From Allobosea sp. (GTDB lineage Bacteria > Pseudomonadota > Alphaproteobacteria > Rhizobiales > Beijerinckiaceae): 64,000 nucleotides of DNA. Below the pieces are notes generated by a model. That model did not search any database, was not told the origin of the DNA, and worked only from the letters and a program-made list of their open reading frames with translations. The stretch covers positions 372,001 to 436,000 of the forward strand of contig NZ_JAFKFX010000024.1 of NCBI RefSeq assembly GCF_017308075.1, read 5' to 3'. The position numbers and the translations under genes are program-made. Shown piece after piece: positions 27,880-36,314 of this stretch (the stretch's first letter is position 1; each line of letters opens with the position of its first letter).

Positions 27880-29921
27880 CCGATTCCGAGCGCACGATCA
27901 TCATGCCGCGCAACGGGCTTTCGGTCGGCACGCGGCTGAACGGCATCTATGAGATCGAGCGCCTGATCGCGGTCGGCGGCATGGGCGAAATCTACAAGGG
28001 CCGCGCCATCCAGACCGGCGACGCGGTGGCGATCAAGATGGTCCGCCCCGACATGGCGCAGGACGAGGCGGTCGTCACCCTGTTCCGCAAGGAAGCGGCG
28101 GCGCTGCACAATGTCTACAACGAGGCGATCGTCCGCTATTACGTCTTCACCGTCGATCCCGCGACGCAGGCGACCTATCTCGCCATGGAGTTCGTCGACG
28201 GGCAGTCGCTGTCGGAGCGGCTCAGGCAGGGAGCGCTGCCACCGGAGGAGGTCGACCTGCTGCGCCGGCGCATCGCCAGCGGCCTGCATGCCGCGCATAT
28301 GCTGGGGATCACCCATCGCGACGTCTCGCCCGACAACATCATCCTGCCCGGCGGCCAGGTCGCGCGCGCCAAGATCATCGATTTCGGCATCGCCAAGTCC
28401 AGCCTGCTGGGCGAAAAGACCGTCATCGGCACCGGTTTCGCCGGCAAATACAACTATGTCTCGCCCGAGCAGCTCGGCCTGTTCGGCGGCGAGGTCACCG
28501 GCAGATCGGACATTTACAGCCTCGGCCTCGTCCTCGCCGAGGCACTTGGCGGCCGGCCCCTAGACATGGGCGGCACCCAGATGCAGATTCTGGAGAAACG
28601 TCGGCGCGTGCCGGACCTAGCCGCGGTCGACAAGAGCCTGCGGCCGCTGCTGGCCCGCATGCTGGCGCCCGACCCCAAGGATCGGCCCGCCGATATGGCG
28701 GAGGTCGCGTCCTGGCAGCTGAAGGGGCAGCGGAATGCCGCCGGCGGTGTCGGAGGCGGCAGCCTTGCCTGGAAGGCGCTCGCCGGTGCGGCCGCCTTCG
28801 CCGTGCTCGCCGTTGGCGGCTTCCTCGCCTGGCAGCTGCTCGGACAAGGCGGCCGCCCGCCGACAGCCCCTGACCCGCCCGTGCTCGCCGGCCGCAGCGA
28901 TGCGCCTCCCGCGCCGAGCCTGCAAGGCGTGGCTCCGGAACCGCAACAGACTAGCCCGAACGAAACGGCAGCGTCCCCGCAGCCGCCAGCCGGCAGCTTC
29001 GCCTCCGAGCGCCAGCAGCCGCAGCAACCGCCCTCGCAGCGCCCGCCAGCCCCCGCCTCCAACCCGGCGCCCACGCCTGCGCCCGCGGCACCGTCTCAAA
29101 CTACGGCGCGAGCGGAAGCTCCGCCGACTCTGGGCCCGCCACCGGCAGCCCAGATCCAGGTCCCGCCTCCGGCCCGGTTGCCGCCGGTCGCCATTCCTCC
29201 TCTCACCTTTCCCCCTGCCGCCACCCCGCCGGCCGCGGAGAACAAGACGGCGACCAATATGGTCGACCAGCCCCCCGCAGAACGCGAGCCGCGCACGCCG
29301 GCGGAACGCATCGAGCGCTATATCGCGACCTACGATGGCGGCGCCTGCTTCTTCCTCTGGCCGACCTCGGTCGGCGACAGGCGCGCCGCGATCGAAGGCT
29401 TCGGCAGTTCCGCGCCGCCCTTCGTCGCCTTCGACGGCGCTTTCAAGCGGGCGCAGGGCTTCGAGGCGCAGATCAGCCTCCGGTCGATCACCACGGCGCA
29501 ATGTCCGATGGTCGATTTCCTGCGTCAGCTCGGGCGCGGCATAGATCGCAGCCCTGTCATGCAGATCGGCGCCTTCACCATGAAGAGCGGCGACACGCTG
29601 AGCGGCACGGTCGAGAGCGATCCGAAGCAGAACCTCGCTGTCCTGCTCGTCGGCGATGACGGGCTTGTCTACAACCTCGCCAGCTTCACGCGCCGCGAGG
29701 GCGGCAAGGCGAGCTTCACCCTCAAGCTCGAATCGACGGCTGCTTCAGGCGCTCCGGTCCGTCCGCAAGCCGTCATCGCCCTTGTCAGCCAGGCGCCGCT
29801 GCCTTCGCTCGCTGGGCCCAATCCAGCGCCGGCCGGTGACGTTTTCCCGAGCTTGCGGCAAGATGTTTCGCGCCTCGGCGGCAGGATCGGCGTCGGCATC
29901 AAATATTTCAGGATCGAGTGA
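27876..29921 (+). CDS. ppkA: T6SS serine/threonine kinase PpkA
   Basis: A 681-residue membrane kinase. The kinase domain (about 22-285) has the ATP-binding glycine loop (AVGGMGEIYKG), Lys54 in VAIKM, the catalytic loop HRDVSPDN (Asp149) and DFG (169-171). A membrane segment near 300-325 is followed by a Pro/Gln/Ala-rich periplasmic linker and a folded C-terminal domain from about residue 475, which has a CFFLWPTS motif and conserved Cys residues. It is expected to sense an envelope signal and phosphorylate the FHA partner. It ends the plus-strand core operon. Confidence 0.93.
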   Translation: MTDSERTIIMPRNGLSVGTRLNGIYEIERLIAVGGMGEIYKGRAIQTGDAVAIKMVRPDMAQDEAVVTLFRKEAAALHNVYNEAIVRYYVFTVDPATQATYLAMEFVDGQSLSERLRQGALPPEEVDLLRRRIASGLHAAHMLGITHRDVSPDNIILPGGQVARAKIIDFGIAKSSLLGEKTVIGTGFAGKYNYVSPEQLGLFGGEVTGRSDIYSLGLVLAEALGGRPLDMGGTQMQILEKRRRVPDLAAVDKSLRPLLARMLAPDPKDRPADMAEVASWQLKGQRNAAGGVGGGSLAWKALAGAAAFAVLAVGGFLAWQLLGQGGRPPTAPDPPVLAGRSDAPPAPSLQGVAPEPQQTSPNETAASPQPPAGSFASERQQPQQPPSQRPPAPASNPAPTPAPAAPSQTTARAEAPPTLGPPPAAQIQVPPPARLPPVAIPPLTFPPAATPPAAENKTATNMVDQPPAEREPRTPAERIERYIATYDGGACFFLWPTSVGDRRAAIEGFGSSAPPFVAFDGAFKRAQGFEAQISLRSITTAQCPMVDFLRQLGRGIDRSPVMQIGAFTMKSGDTLSGTVESDPKQNLAVLLVGDDGLVYNLASFTRREGGKASFTLKLESTAASGAPVRPQAVIALVSQAPLPSLAGPNPAPAGDVFPSLRQDVSRLGGRIGVGIKYFRIE

Positions 29922-29985
29922 ACGCAGGCGCATCAATCCCGGGCACTGCGATCTGCGACGACGACCGGAACCCTGATTCCGCGGG

Positions 29986-30003
29986 CCGGCCAGCCGGGGC
30001 CGG
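29986..30003. terminator. bidirectional terminator-like hairpin after ppkA
   Basis: CCGGCC and GGCCGG pair across a 6-base loop between the convergent ppkA and lytic transglycosylase genes; flanking GGAACC/GGTTCC can extend the structure. No T-tract is seen. Confidence 0.4.
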
Positions 30004-30006
30004 TTC

Positions 30007-31656
30007 CTAGCGTGATGGGCTCCGCGCCGGAGCCGGCGGGGCGGCACCGCCGCGCACCACCTTGTAGCGGTCGAGGCGCACCTTGATCATCTCGTTGAAC
30101 TTCTTGTGCACCTCCGAGACCGAGAGCGTCTTGGTCTCGCCGCCGGCCTCGGCATAGAAGATCGGCCGGTTGGCCTGCGCCGGACGCGGCAGCAACTCGG
30201 CCGCGCTGGCGCCGGGCGTCTCCTCCATGGTCTCGATGAAGGTCTGCGCCGCATCCGGGCCGAGGAAGTGGATCAGGTAGATCTCGCCGCCGGTGAGGTG
30301 GCGCCCCATCGCCTTCTCCAGTCGCAGCGTGTCACGCTTCAGCATCTCGGCGGCGAGCAGGGCCGAGAGATAGGGCTCGCGCCTGAGGTCGAGGATGCGC
30401 TGACGCTCATTGGCGTCGGCGACCACGAATTGCCGGCCATTGCGCGTGACCAGCGCAGCCTCGGCCATCATGCCGTGCTTGCGGCCGAACTCGAAGACGA
30501 CGCCGAGCCAGGTCTGCTCGATGAACTGGTAGAGCCCGGTCGCCGAGGAGGTCTTCGCCTGGACCGTGGTCGAGAATGAGGATTCCTTGTCGGCGACCGC
30601 CATCAGCAGGGTCGGGTCCGCCCCGACGACCCGCCCCGCCCGCACGATGATGTCGACCAGATGCCGGCGGATGCGGATCGGCCCGAAGGTCAGGATCTGG
30701 TCGGGATCGCCGCCAATGGTGATCGGCGCCCGCGGCAATTGCTGGCGCGGCACGGCTGCCGGAGCCGGCACGGCACCGGGCCTGGCAGGCAGCTTCGGCG
30801 GCACCAGCAGGATGTTCGAAGGCGGCAGCACCGGCAGCGGCAAAGCCGGCACCTGCGGCGATGCCCCGGAGGCTTCGTCCGCCGACTGTTCGGTCAGAGC
30901 CGCCAGCGAGGGATCGTTGCTGAGCGCAAACTGCGTCGCCTGCCGCGCCGCTTCAAGATCGCCCTCGACCGAGGACAGGATCAGCGAGGGGCGCATCGGC
31001 GCCTGCAGCGAAGGCGCGTCGACCGTCTCGGCGGGCGCGAAATCGGGATCGGGAGCCGGCGCCGGAACTGGTGTCAGCGTCGCAACCGCCACGCCCGCCA
31101 TCACTGCCACGACGACGCTCCCGGCGCCCGCCAGCGCCAGCAGCCGGGTCCGGCCTGCGCCATCCGCCGAAATCGCCGCGCCCTGCGACGCTTTACGCGG
31201 CAAGGCACTCCGCGCGGCGCCCGCAATGCCCGGCGCCGGGACCAGGCCGGCGCCGCCCGCCACTGCCTTGTGGGCGGCCGCGAACCAGCCGGCCCCGTCC
31301 TTGGCGGCGGCTTCGAGCTCTCCGACCATCCGGCGGGCTTGCTCGCTCGAGATGCCCGCCTCGCGTTCCAGCGTCGCCGCCGCCTTGGGCCCCTGCTCCG
31401 CCAGCAGCCTGATCGCGAAGAACCAGAGCTGCAGCGAGGTCCGGCGGCTCTCCAGCGGCGTCCCGGCACAGGGCGAGACCAGGAAATTGCAGTGCCCGCA
31501 GGCATAGGCACGCAGCTTGAGCCGCGGCACGAAGGCGGAAACCCGGCCGCAGGCGGGACAGGCGATATTGATGCCGCCCCGGCTCGCCTGCATCATCGCC
31601 TCGAGGCAGGCATCCTCCCGGAACGCGGCCTGGAACTGCTTGAAGCGCTGGCTCAT
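30007..31656 (-). CDS. IS1595-type zinc ribbon / membrane / lytic transglycosylase fusion
   Basis: A 549-residue protein with an unusual make-up. Residues 15-115 look like the N-terminal zinc ribbon and helix region of IS1595-family transposases: CPAC (33-36) and CGHC (53-56), then GTPLESRRTSLQLWFFAI and a helix-turn-helix-like GISSEQARRMVGEL. A membrane segment lies near 172-193, then a long Pro/Ala linker. Residues about 335-480 form an SLT-type lytic transglycosylase domain (ADPTLLMAVADKESSF, with the candidate catalytic Glu359; SATGLYQFIEQTWLG). No DDE catalytic core of a transposase is present. This predicts a cytoplasmic zinc domain tied to a periplasmic wall-cutting enzyme, possibly clearing peptidoglycan for T6SS assembly. 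It is convergent with ppkA. Confidence 0.85.
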   Translation of the reverse strand: MSQRFKQFQAAFREDACLEAMMQASRGGINIACPACGRVSAFVPRLKLRAYACGHCNFLVSPCAGTPLESRRTSLQLWFFAIRLLAEQGPKAAATLEREAGISSEQARRMVGELEAAAKDGAGWFAAAHKAVAGGAGLVPAPGIAGAARSALPRKASQGAAISADGAGRTRLLALAGAGSVVVAVMAGVAVATLTPVPAPAPDPDFAPAETVDAPSLQAPMRPSLILSSVEGDLEAARQATQFALSNDPSLAALTEQSADEASGASPQVPALPLPVLPPSNILLVPPKLPARPGAVPAPAAVPRQQLPRAPITIGGDPDQILTFGPIRIRRHLVDIIVRAGRVVGADPTLLMAVADKESSFSTTVQAKTSSATGLYQFIEQTWLGVVFEFGRKHGMMAEAALVTRNGRQFVVADANERQRILDLRREPYLSALLAAEMLKRDTLRLEKAMGRHLTGGEIYLIHFLGPDAAQTFIETMEETPGASAAELLPRPAQANRPIFYAEAGGETKTLSVSEVHKKFNEMIKVRLDRYKVVRGGAAPPAPARSPSR

Positions 31657-31765
31657 GCCTCGCTACCGCCGGCGATATCGGCCGCGCCCGCGAGCCCGCG
31701 GCCCGACAGCTGCCCTCTGCTCGGACAAGGCAGAAGGATACGCGTGGAACGGGCCAGCGACAATG

Positions 31766-33313
31766 TCAGCCCGCCAGCAGGCCGAGCCGGGCGACGTCGC
31801 GCAGATGCATTTCGACCTCCTCCGCCGTCGCGCGCCGGGGGAGGTCCGCAGCGTCACGCCCCGCAGCATGCGCCTCGGCCAGGAAGGCGTTCATCTCGGC
31901 CAGCAGCATCGGCACCGTCCGGGTGCCGTCGAGCAGGCTGACGAATTGGCGCACCACGACGCCATCCAGCGCCACGGCGCGGTGGCGCAGATCGGTGACC
32001 TCGTTGCCGGCCAGCGCCTGCCGCCGCGCCAGCAGGCTCGCCACCGGCCGCTCGCCGACGGTCGTGGTAAGCCGGTGCGGCTCCAGGCTGATCTCCAGCA
32101 GGCCGGCCCGGTAGATCGCCGTCAGCGCCTCGTTGAGCCGGCCGGTCTCGCGCTCGATGTCGGGACCGAGGCTGTCCCTGGCCTCGTCCAGAGCGCTCGC
32201 GACGAGCTCGGCATGGCCGATGCTGCCGGGCCAGGCCTGGCCGAGCACCCGCAAGGCGGCCTTTGCGCTTTCGAGGTCGACGGCAAGCCGAACGTCGCTA
32301 CCGAACAGGAACCCGCCGACGCCGGGCCTGTCGTCCTGTTCCTCGGCCTCGCGGACATTCGCGGCGAGATGATAAGGGGCGAGCGTAAAGCGTGAGAAGC
32401 CGCGCCGGAGCACGATATCCGAGCGACAGAGCAGCGTCTGGCGGAAGCAGCGCCCGATCAGAAGGTCGAGCGATTGCTCCTGGCGCAGCGGCTCGTCGAC
32501 CGGGATCGCGTTCAGGATCTGCTGGGCCGGCCCCTGCGCCCCGCCGAAATTATTGGGGAACGAGGCCTCGGCGAGGAATTGCAGCCCATGCGGTGCGGCG
32601 GCGTCCAGCACCTCGTGCAGGGCGAACGCCCGGGCTCCGGGGTTGAGATCGTCATGATAGAGGACGTTGTCCGGAATCTCGTCGATCTGTTGCAGGCGCT
32701 CGCGCAAGGCGGCGCCGTAGAACGAGCCAGGGTCGGTCGCCTCGGCGAAGCGCTTGATCGCGGCCCGCGCCACCCTGACCCGCTCCAGCGGCTCCTCGAT
32801 GTCGCGGGTCTCGTAGAGCATGACGTCTCGGGCGAGATCGCGCAGCCGGCAGCCCGGCAGGGCATTGTAACTGACATAGGCGATGCCCTGCGGCCGCAGC
32901 AATTCGCCGAACAGCGCCAGGATGCGCTCGCGCACGAAGGGCGGCACCCAGGAATAGACGCCGTGGACCAGGATATAGTCGAAGCTGCCGAGCCCGGCAT
33001 CCGCCGCCATGATGTCGAGATGGTGGAACGCGATGTTGCGCAGCCCGAGCTCGTCGGCTTCGGCCTTGGCTCGCGCGATGGCGCTGGCGCTGAGGTCGAT
33101 GCCGATGAAGCTGGCGCCCGGCGATTGCAGCGCCATCGGGATCAGGTTGCCGCCGCTGCCGCAGCCGAGTTCCAGCACGCGCATCGCCGCAGTCGGTGCC
33201 GGGCTCATGCCGTGGAAATGCGCGATCGTCGCCAGATGCCCGGGATGGGTCTGCGAGAAGGCATGGCCGGGATAGGCGACGGCGTCATAGGGATTGGACT
33301 TGCTCGCGCTCAT
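31766..33313 (-). CDS. SAM-dependent methyltransferase with regulatory domain
   Basis: A 515-residue protein. The N-terminal class I methyltransferase domain (about 40-200) has motif I VLELGCGSGGNL, the acidic FIGIDLS, and FDYILVHGVYSWVP. The middle (about 210-300) fits the methyltransferase regulatory domain (GARAFALHEV, FLAEASFPNN), followed by a C-terminal domain with a winged-helix-like tail. The real start is the ATG at 33313. The methylated substrate is unknown. It lies between the transglycosylase fusion and the TPR-OmpA gene, all on the same strand with gaps near 45-110 bases, so an operon is likely. Confidence 0.85.
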   Translation of the reverse strand: MSASKSNPYDAVAYPGHAFSQTHPGHLATIAHFHGMSPAPTAAMRVLELGCGSGGNLIPMALQSPGASFIGIDLSASAIARAKAEADELGLRNIAFHHLDIMAADAGLGSFDYILVHGVYSWVPPFVRERILALFGELLRPQGIAYVSYNALPGCRLRDLARDVMLYETRDIEEPLERVRVARAAIKRFAEATDPGSFYGAALRERLQQIDEIPDNVLYHDDLNPGARAFALHEVLDAAAPHGLQFLAEASFPNNFGGAQGPAQQILNAIPVDEPLRQEQSLDLLIGRCFRQTLLCRSDIVLRRGFSRFTLAPYHLAANVREAEEQDDRPGVGGFLFGSDVRLAVDLESAKAALRVLGQAWPGSIGHAELVASALDEARDSLGPDIERETGRLNEALTAIYRAGLLEISLEPHRLTTTVGERPVASLLARRQALAGNEVTDLRHRAVALDGVVVRQFVSLLDGTRTVPMLLAEMNAFLAEAHAAGRDAADLPRRATAEEVEMHLRDVARLGLLAG

Positions 33314-33356
33314 CAAGGCAATCCATCCGCCACGCTCGCATCCCGCCTGGTCACGC

Positions 33357-34595
33357 TCAGCAGCCGATCACCTTGAACTCGACCCTGCGGTCGAGCGCGT
33401 CGCTGGCATCGTCCTTGCCGGTCCCGATCAGGTTCTCGTTGAAACCCTTTCCGGTGGCGATCATGCGGTTGCGGCTGTCCGGAACGCCCGCCTGCAGCAG
33501 CTCCATCACATATTGCGCCCGCAGCACCGAAAGCCGCTCGTTGAGATGCTGTGTGCCGGTACGCGAGGTGTGTCCGACGATCTCGAGGCAGGCGTCCTTC
33601 TGCCTGGCGCGCGTCGCGATCTGGCTCAGCCACATCGGATAGGGTTCGGTGATCTGCGGATTGGCGATGAACTGCGTCGACCCCGGCTGGAACAGCAGCT
33701 TGACCATGAGCTGGTTACTCGCGAGGCCGCTGTCGACGAGGTCGCCGAAGGCGTCGACCGCGTCCTCGCTGCGCCCGAGCTTGCTGGCGGCGAGATAGGC
33801 GCCGACCCGCACGCGATGCTGGTCGCCACCCGGCAGCGTCCGCGCCGTACGGTAGAAGGCCAGCGCCTCGCGATAGCGCCTGGCCTCGTATTCGAGGATG
33901 CCGTCATTGATCAGCGCCGCAGCGTTCAGCCGCTCAAGATAGACGGGGTCGATCGGCTCGCTGAGCCTCGTCTCCTGGCAGACCTTGATATAGGCCTCGG
34001 TCGCCGGGTCCTTCGTCCACATCGGCGCGTCGCGGTAATAGGTCGTCGGCGTCACGTCGACGCCCTCGGGGCGCGCCCGGGCGACGCCCTTCGAGACGAC
34101 GCGCTTCGACTTCAGATCGGCGAGCGTCAGGCAGATCCGATAGGCATCGCGCGCGCCCTTGGCATCGCCGGCATTGTTCACTGCCGTGAAGGTCCCGATC
34201 AGGACGACCGGCTCGCGCGCCAGGCTCTCCGTCGTGAATGGCTGCAGGCGAAAGCGTGGATAGGATGCCCCGACGATGTCGGAAAGCGTCTGCTGCATGG
34301 AGCGCGTCGAGGTCGACTGCGCCCCGGAAATGCCGTCGATCAAGGGATCGATCACCAGATCGACCCGCTCGCCAGAGAGATCGGCCTTGGCGAACAGATC
34401 GGCAGCCGCCCGCTGCAGGGCCTCGGCGAACGGGATCGGTGCAGGCGCGGCCGCAGCGGGCGCCGGCGATACTGGCGCGGGTGCCTGGGCAACGGCCACG
34501 ACTGTGACGCCGAGCAAGGCAAGGAGCCCGCAACCCGCCAGGGCGGCGGGCCTCATTGCGTCATAAGCCGACGCCGGTGCCGGGGCTGCGCTCAT
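33357..34595 (-). CDS. envelope protein with TPR-like middle and OmpA domain
   Basis: A 412-residue protein. A signal-anchor-like hydrophobic segment occupies residues 18-37. An N-terminal domain (about 55-215) that I cannot firmly place has a strand-rich pattern reminiscent of FlgO/CsgG-type domains (VDLVIDPLIDGISG, PVVLIGTFTAV). Residues about 225-290 look like TPR helices (GILEYEARRYREALAFYRTA). The C-terminal OmpA-like domain (about 295-412) has EIVGHTSRTGTQHLNERLS and DRRVEFKVIGC. It ends with a Cys. It likely binds peptidoglycan from the periplasm. It lies 38 bases downstream of the caspase-like gene. Confidence 0.8.
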   Translation of the reverse strand: MSAAPAPASAYDAMRPAALAGCGLLALLGVTVVAVAQAPAPVSPAPAAAAPAPIPFAEALQRAAADLFAKADLSGERVDLVIDPLIDGISGAQSTSTRSMQQTLSDIVGASYPRFRLQPFTTESLAREPVVLIGTFTAVNNAGDAKGARDAYRICLTLADLKSKRVVSKGVARARPEGVDVTPTTYYRDAPMWTKDPATEAYIKVCQETRLSEPIDPVYLERLNAAALINDGILEYEARRYREALAFYRTARTLPGGDQHRVRVGAYLAASKLGRSEDAVDAFGDLVDSGLASNQLMVKLLFQPGSTQFIANPQITEPYPMWLSQIATRARQKDACLEIVGHTSRTGTQHLNERLSVLRAQYVMELLQAGVPDSRNRMIATGKGFNENLIGTGKDDASDALDRRVEFKVIGC

Positions 34596-34633
34596 CCAGT
34601 TTGCTCCACCATCGCCGCTCCGCGGGCGTCAGC

Positions 34634-36172
34634 TCAGCGGCAGCCCTTCAGCGCATTGCCACCGCCATCGCCCAGCTGGGCCCGCATCAAATCCTCGGTA
34701 CAGTCACGCGCTCCGTTCGGCCGCCGGTTCTTGCTGGCGCGTGCCGGGGCTGGAGGCTCGCCGCCGCCGAGCAGGACATCCGTCGACCTGCGGTCGAGGA
34801 CCGTGCGCTCCTGCGGCGGCACTGGCCGCGCCTCCTGCCGGGTCGGGCGAGCGCTCGGCAAGAGCGGCTTCTCGGGCACCGGCAGCTCCTTGACGGCGGC
34901 GCCGGCGCTGATCCGCGCCGCGACCGCCTTTTCACGGTCCTGGCGCTCCTGCGACAGCCTGGCCTTCTCGGCCTCGAGCGAAGCGAGTTCCTGCTCACGC
35001 CTGGCGAGCTCCTTGGCGAGCCGCTCGCGCTCGCCTGCATCCGAAGGCTTTGCCGCCGGCACGCTCGCGGAGGCCGGCGCCTGCGTCGGCCTATCGGCCG
35101 GCCGCGGCAGCGAGCGCTCGGCATCGGTCTTGCCCGCGTCGCGGCCGGCAAGATCGGTGGCGGCCTGCTGCCGGCTCTTCTCGGCCTGCTGGACCCGTTC
35201 CAGCAACGCCTTCTCGCGCGCCGCGAATTCGCTCTCCAGTTTCGCACGCTCGCTCGTCGCGAAATTGCGACGTTCGAGCAGATCGAGCCTCGTCTTTGCG
35301 TCGACCGCGAAGAAGCTCGCGGGGAAGCGGTGGATGAAGGCCTTGATCTCGGCGGGATTGTCGCTGCTGCGCAACCGCTTCCAGATATCGGCGTCGGTCT
35401 CCTCCCGGTTCAGGTAGAAGTCGCCGAGCAGGGAGAGCGACAATTCGGGCGTCTGCCTGCCGCCGGTCGCGTCATAGACCGCCTTCTGGACCCGGCGGAA
35501 CATGGTGGCGATCTCGAGTCCCGGCTGCCTCATCTCCTGGACCAGCGCCGCCGTGAACGGGCTGTTGCGCCCGGCCCCATCGGCCGCGACGTCATTGGCC
35601 TGCGTCGCATAGGCCGTGACCATGCCTTGCGCCCGCGCGATCGGCGCAAGCCCCGAGCCGACTGAAAAGCCGCGCGTCGCCTGCTTCTTCGAGAGCTGGG
35701 CGACGAAGGGATTATTGCGGCAGGCGTCGAGCACCATGATCTTGACGCCCTTGGCGAAGCCGAGCGCAGTGATCACCTCGCTGAGCTTGAGCGTCTCGTA
35801 CTGGACCGAGACCTCGTCATCGATCCTGGCCTCGAGCGGAACCAGGAAGTTCTCGCCGTTGAACTGGAAGCCGTGGCCGGCATAGTAGAACATCACCGCA
35901 TCGGCATCCTGGGCCAGCCGGGCGAAGCGGGCCAATGCCTGGTCCATGCCGCGCTTGTCGAGGTCGAGCCCGTCGACGACCTCGAAGCCGAGCTTGCGCA
36001 GGGCCTCGGCGGTATCGCGCGCATCATTGACCGTGTTCGGCAAAGCGGGTGCGTTCTTATAGGTCGAGTTGCCGATCACCAGCGCGACGCGGCGATCCTG
36101 TGCCAGCGCTGGCAAGGCCAACGTCTGCAATAGAAGAGCGGCCAGTGCACAGAGCTTGAACGTGATGTTCAT
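34634..36172 (-). CDS. exported caspase-like (peptidase C14) protein with coiled coil
   Basis: A 512-residue protein with a signal peptide (1-24, ending PALA). The caspase p20-like domain (about 26-260) keeps both catalytic motifs: FYYAGHG (His100) and VLDACRNNP (Cys151). A helical region follows (DADIWKRLRSSDNPAEIKAF), then a long charged coiled coil (about 305-420) and a Pro/Arg-rich tail with the CTEDLMRAQLGDGG motif and a final Cys pair. Such proteins are often annotated as caspase family in alphaproteobacteria and their substrates are unknown. It diverges from the DUF4399 genes across 142 bases. The pairing with a Cys-less homologue at 38097 suggests a common pathway. Confidence 0.88.
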   Translation of the reverse strand: MNITFKLCALAALLLQTLALPALAQDRRVALVIGNSTYKNAPALPNTVNDARDTAEALRKLGFEVVDGLDLDKRGMDQALARFARLAQDADAVMFYYAGHGFQFNGENFLVPLEARIDDEVSVQYETLKLSEVITALGFAKGVKIMVLDACRNNPFVAQLSKKQATRGFSVGSGLAPIARAQGMVTAYATQANDVAADGAGRNSPFTAALVQEMRQPGLEIATMFRRVQKAVYDATGGRQTPELSLSLLGDFYLNREETDADIWKRLRSSDNPAEIKAFIHRFPASFFAVDAKTRLDLLERRNFATSERAKLESEFAAREKALLERVQQAEKSRQQAATDLAGRDAGKTDAERSLPRPADRPTQAPASASVPAAKPSDAGERERLAKELARREQELASLEAEKARLSQERQDREKAVAARISAGAAVKELPVPEKPLLPSARPTRQEARPVPPQERTVLDRRSTDVLLGGGEPPAPARASKNRRPNGARDCTEDLMRAQLGDGGGNALKGCR

Positions 36173-36314
36173 GGCACCATTCCCTGCGTCAACCTAAAGA
36201 AAGACGCGTCAAAAATCCAGACCTGCCCCTTGTCGCCACCCGCACTCTGCTTGCCCCTGCGACTGGGGCCTGATAGCTTTTTTCCTCCATGCCGCGCCCT
36301 CGGGAAGAGCGCCG

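Noticed and set aside
30007-31656. An IS1595-family insertion sequence
   Set aside because: Only the N-terminal zinc ribbon and helix region is present; there is no DDE domain, no terminal inverted repeat, and the rest is a lytic transglycosylase.
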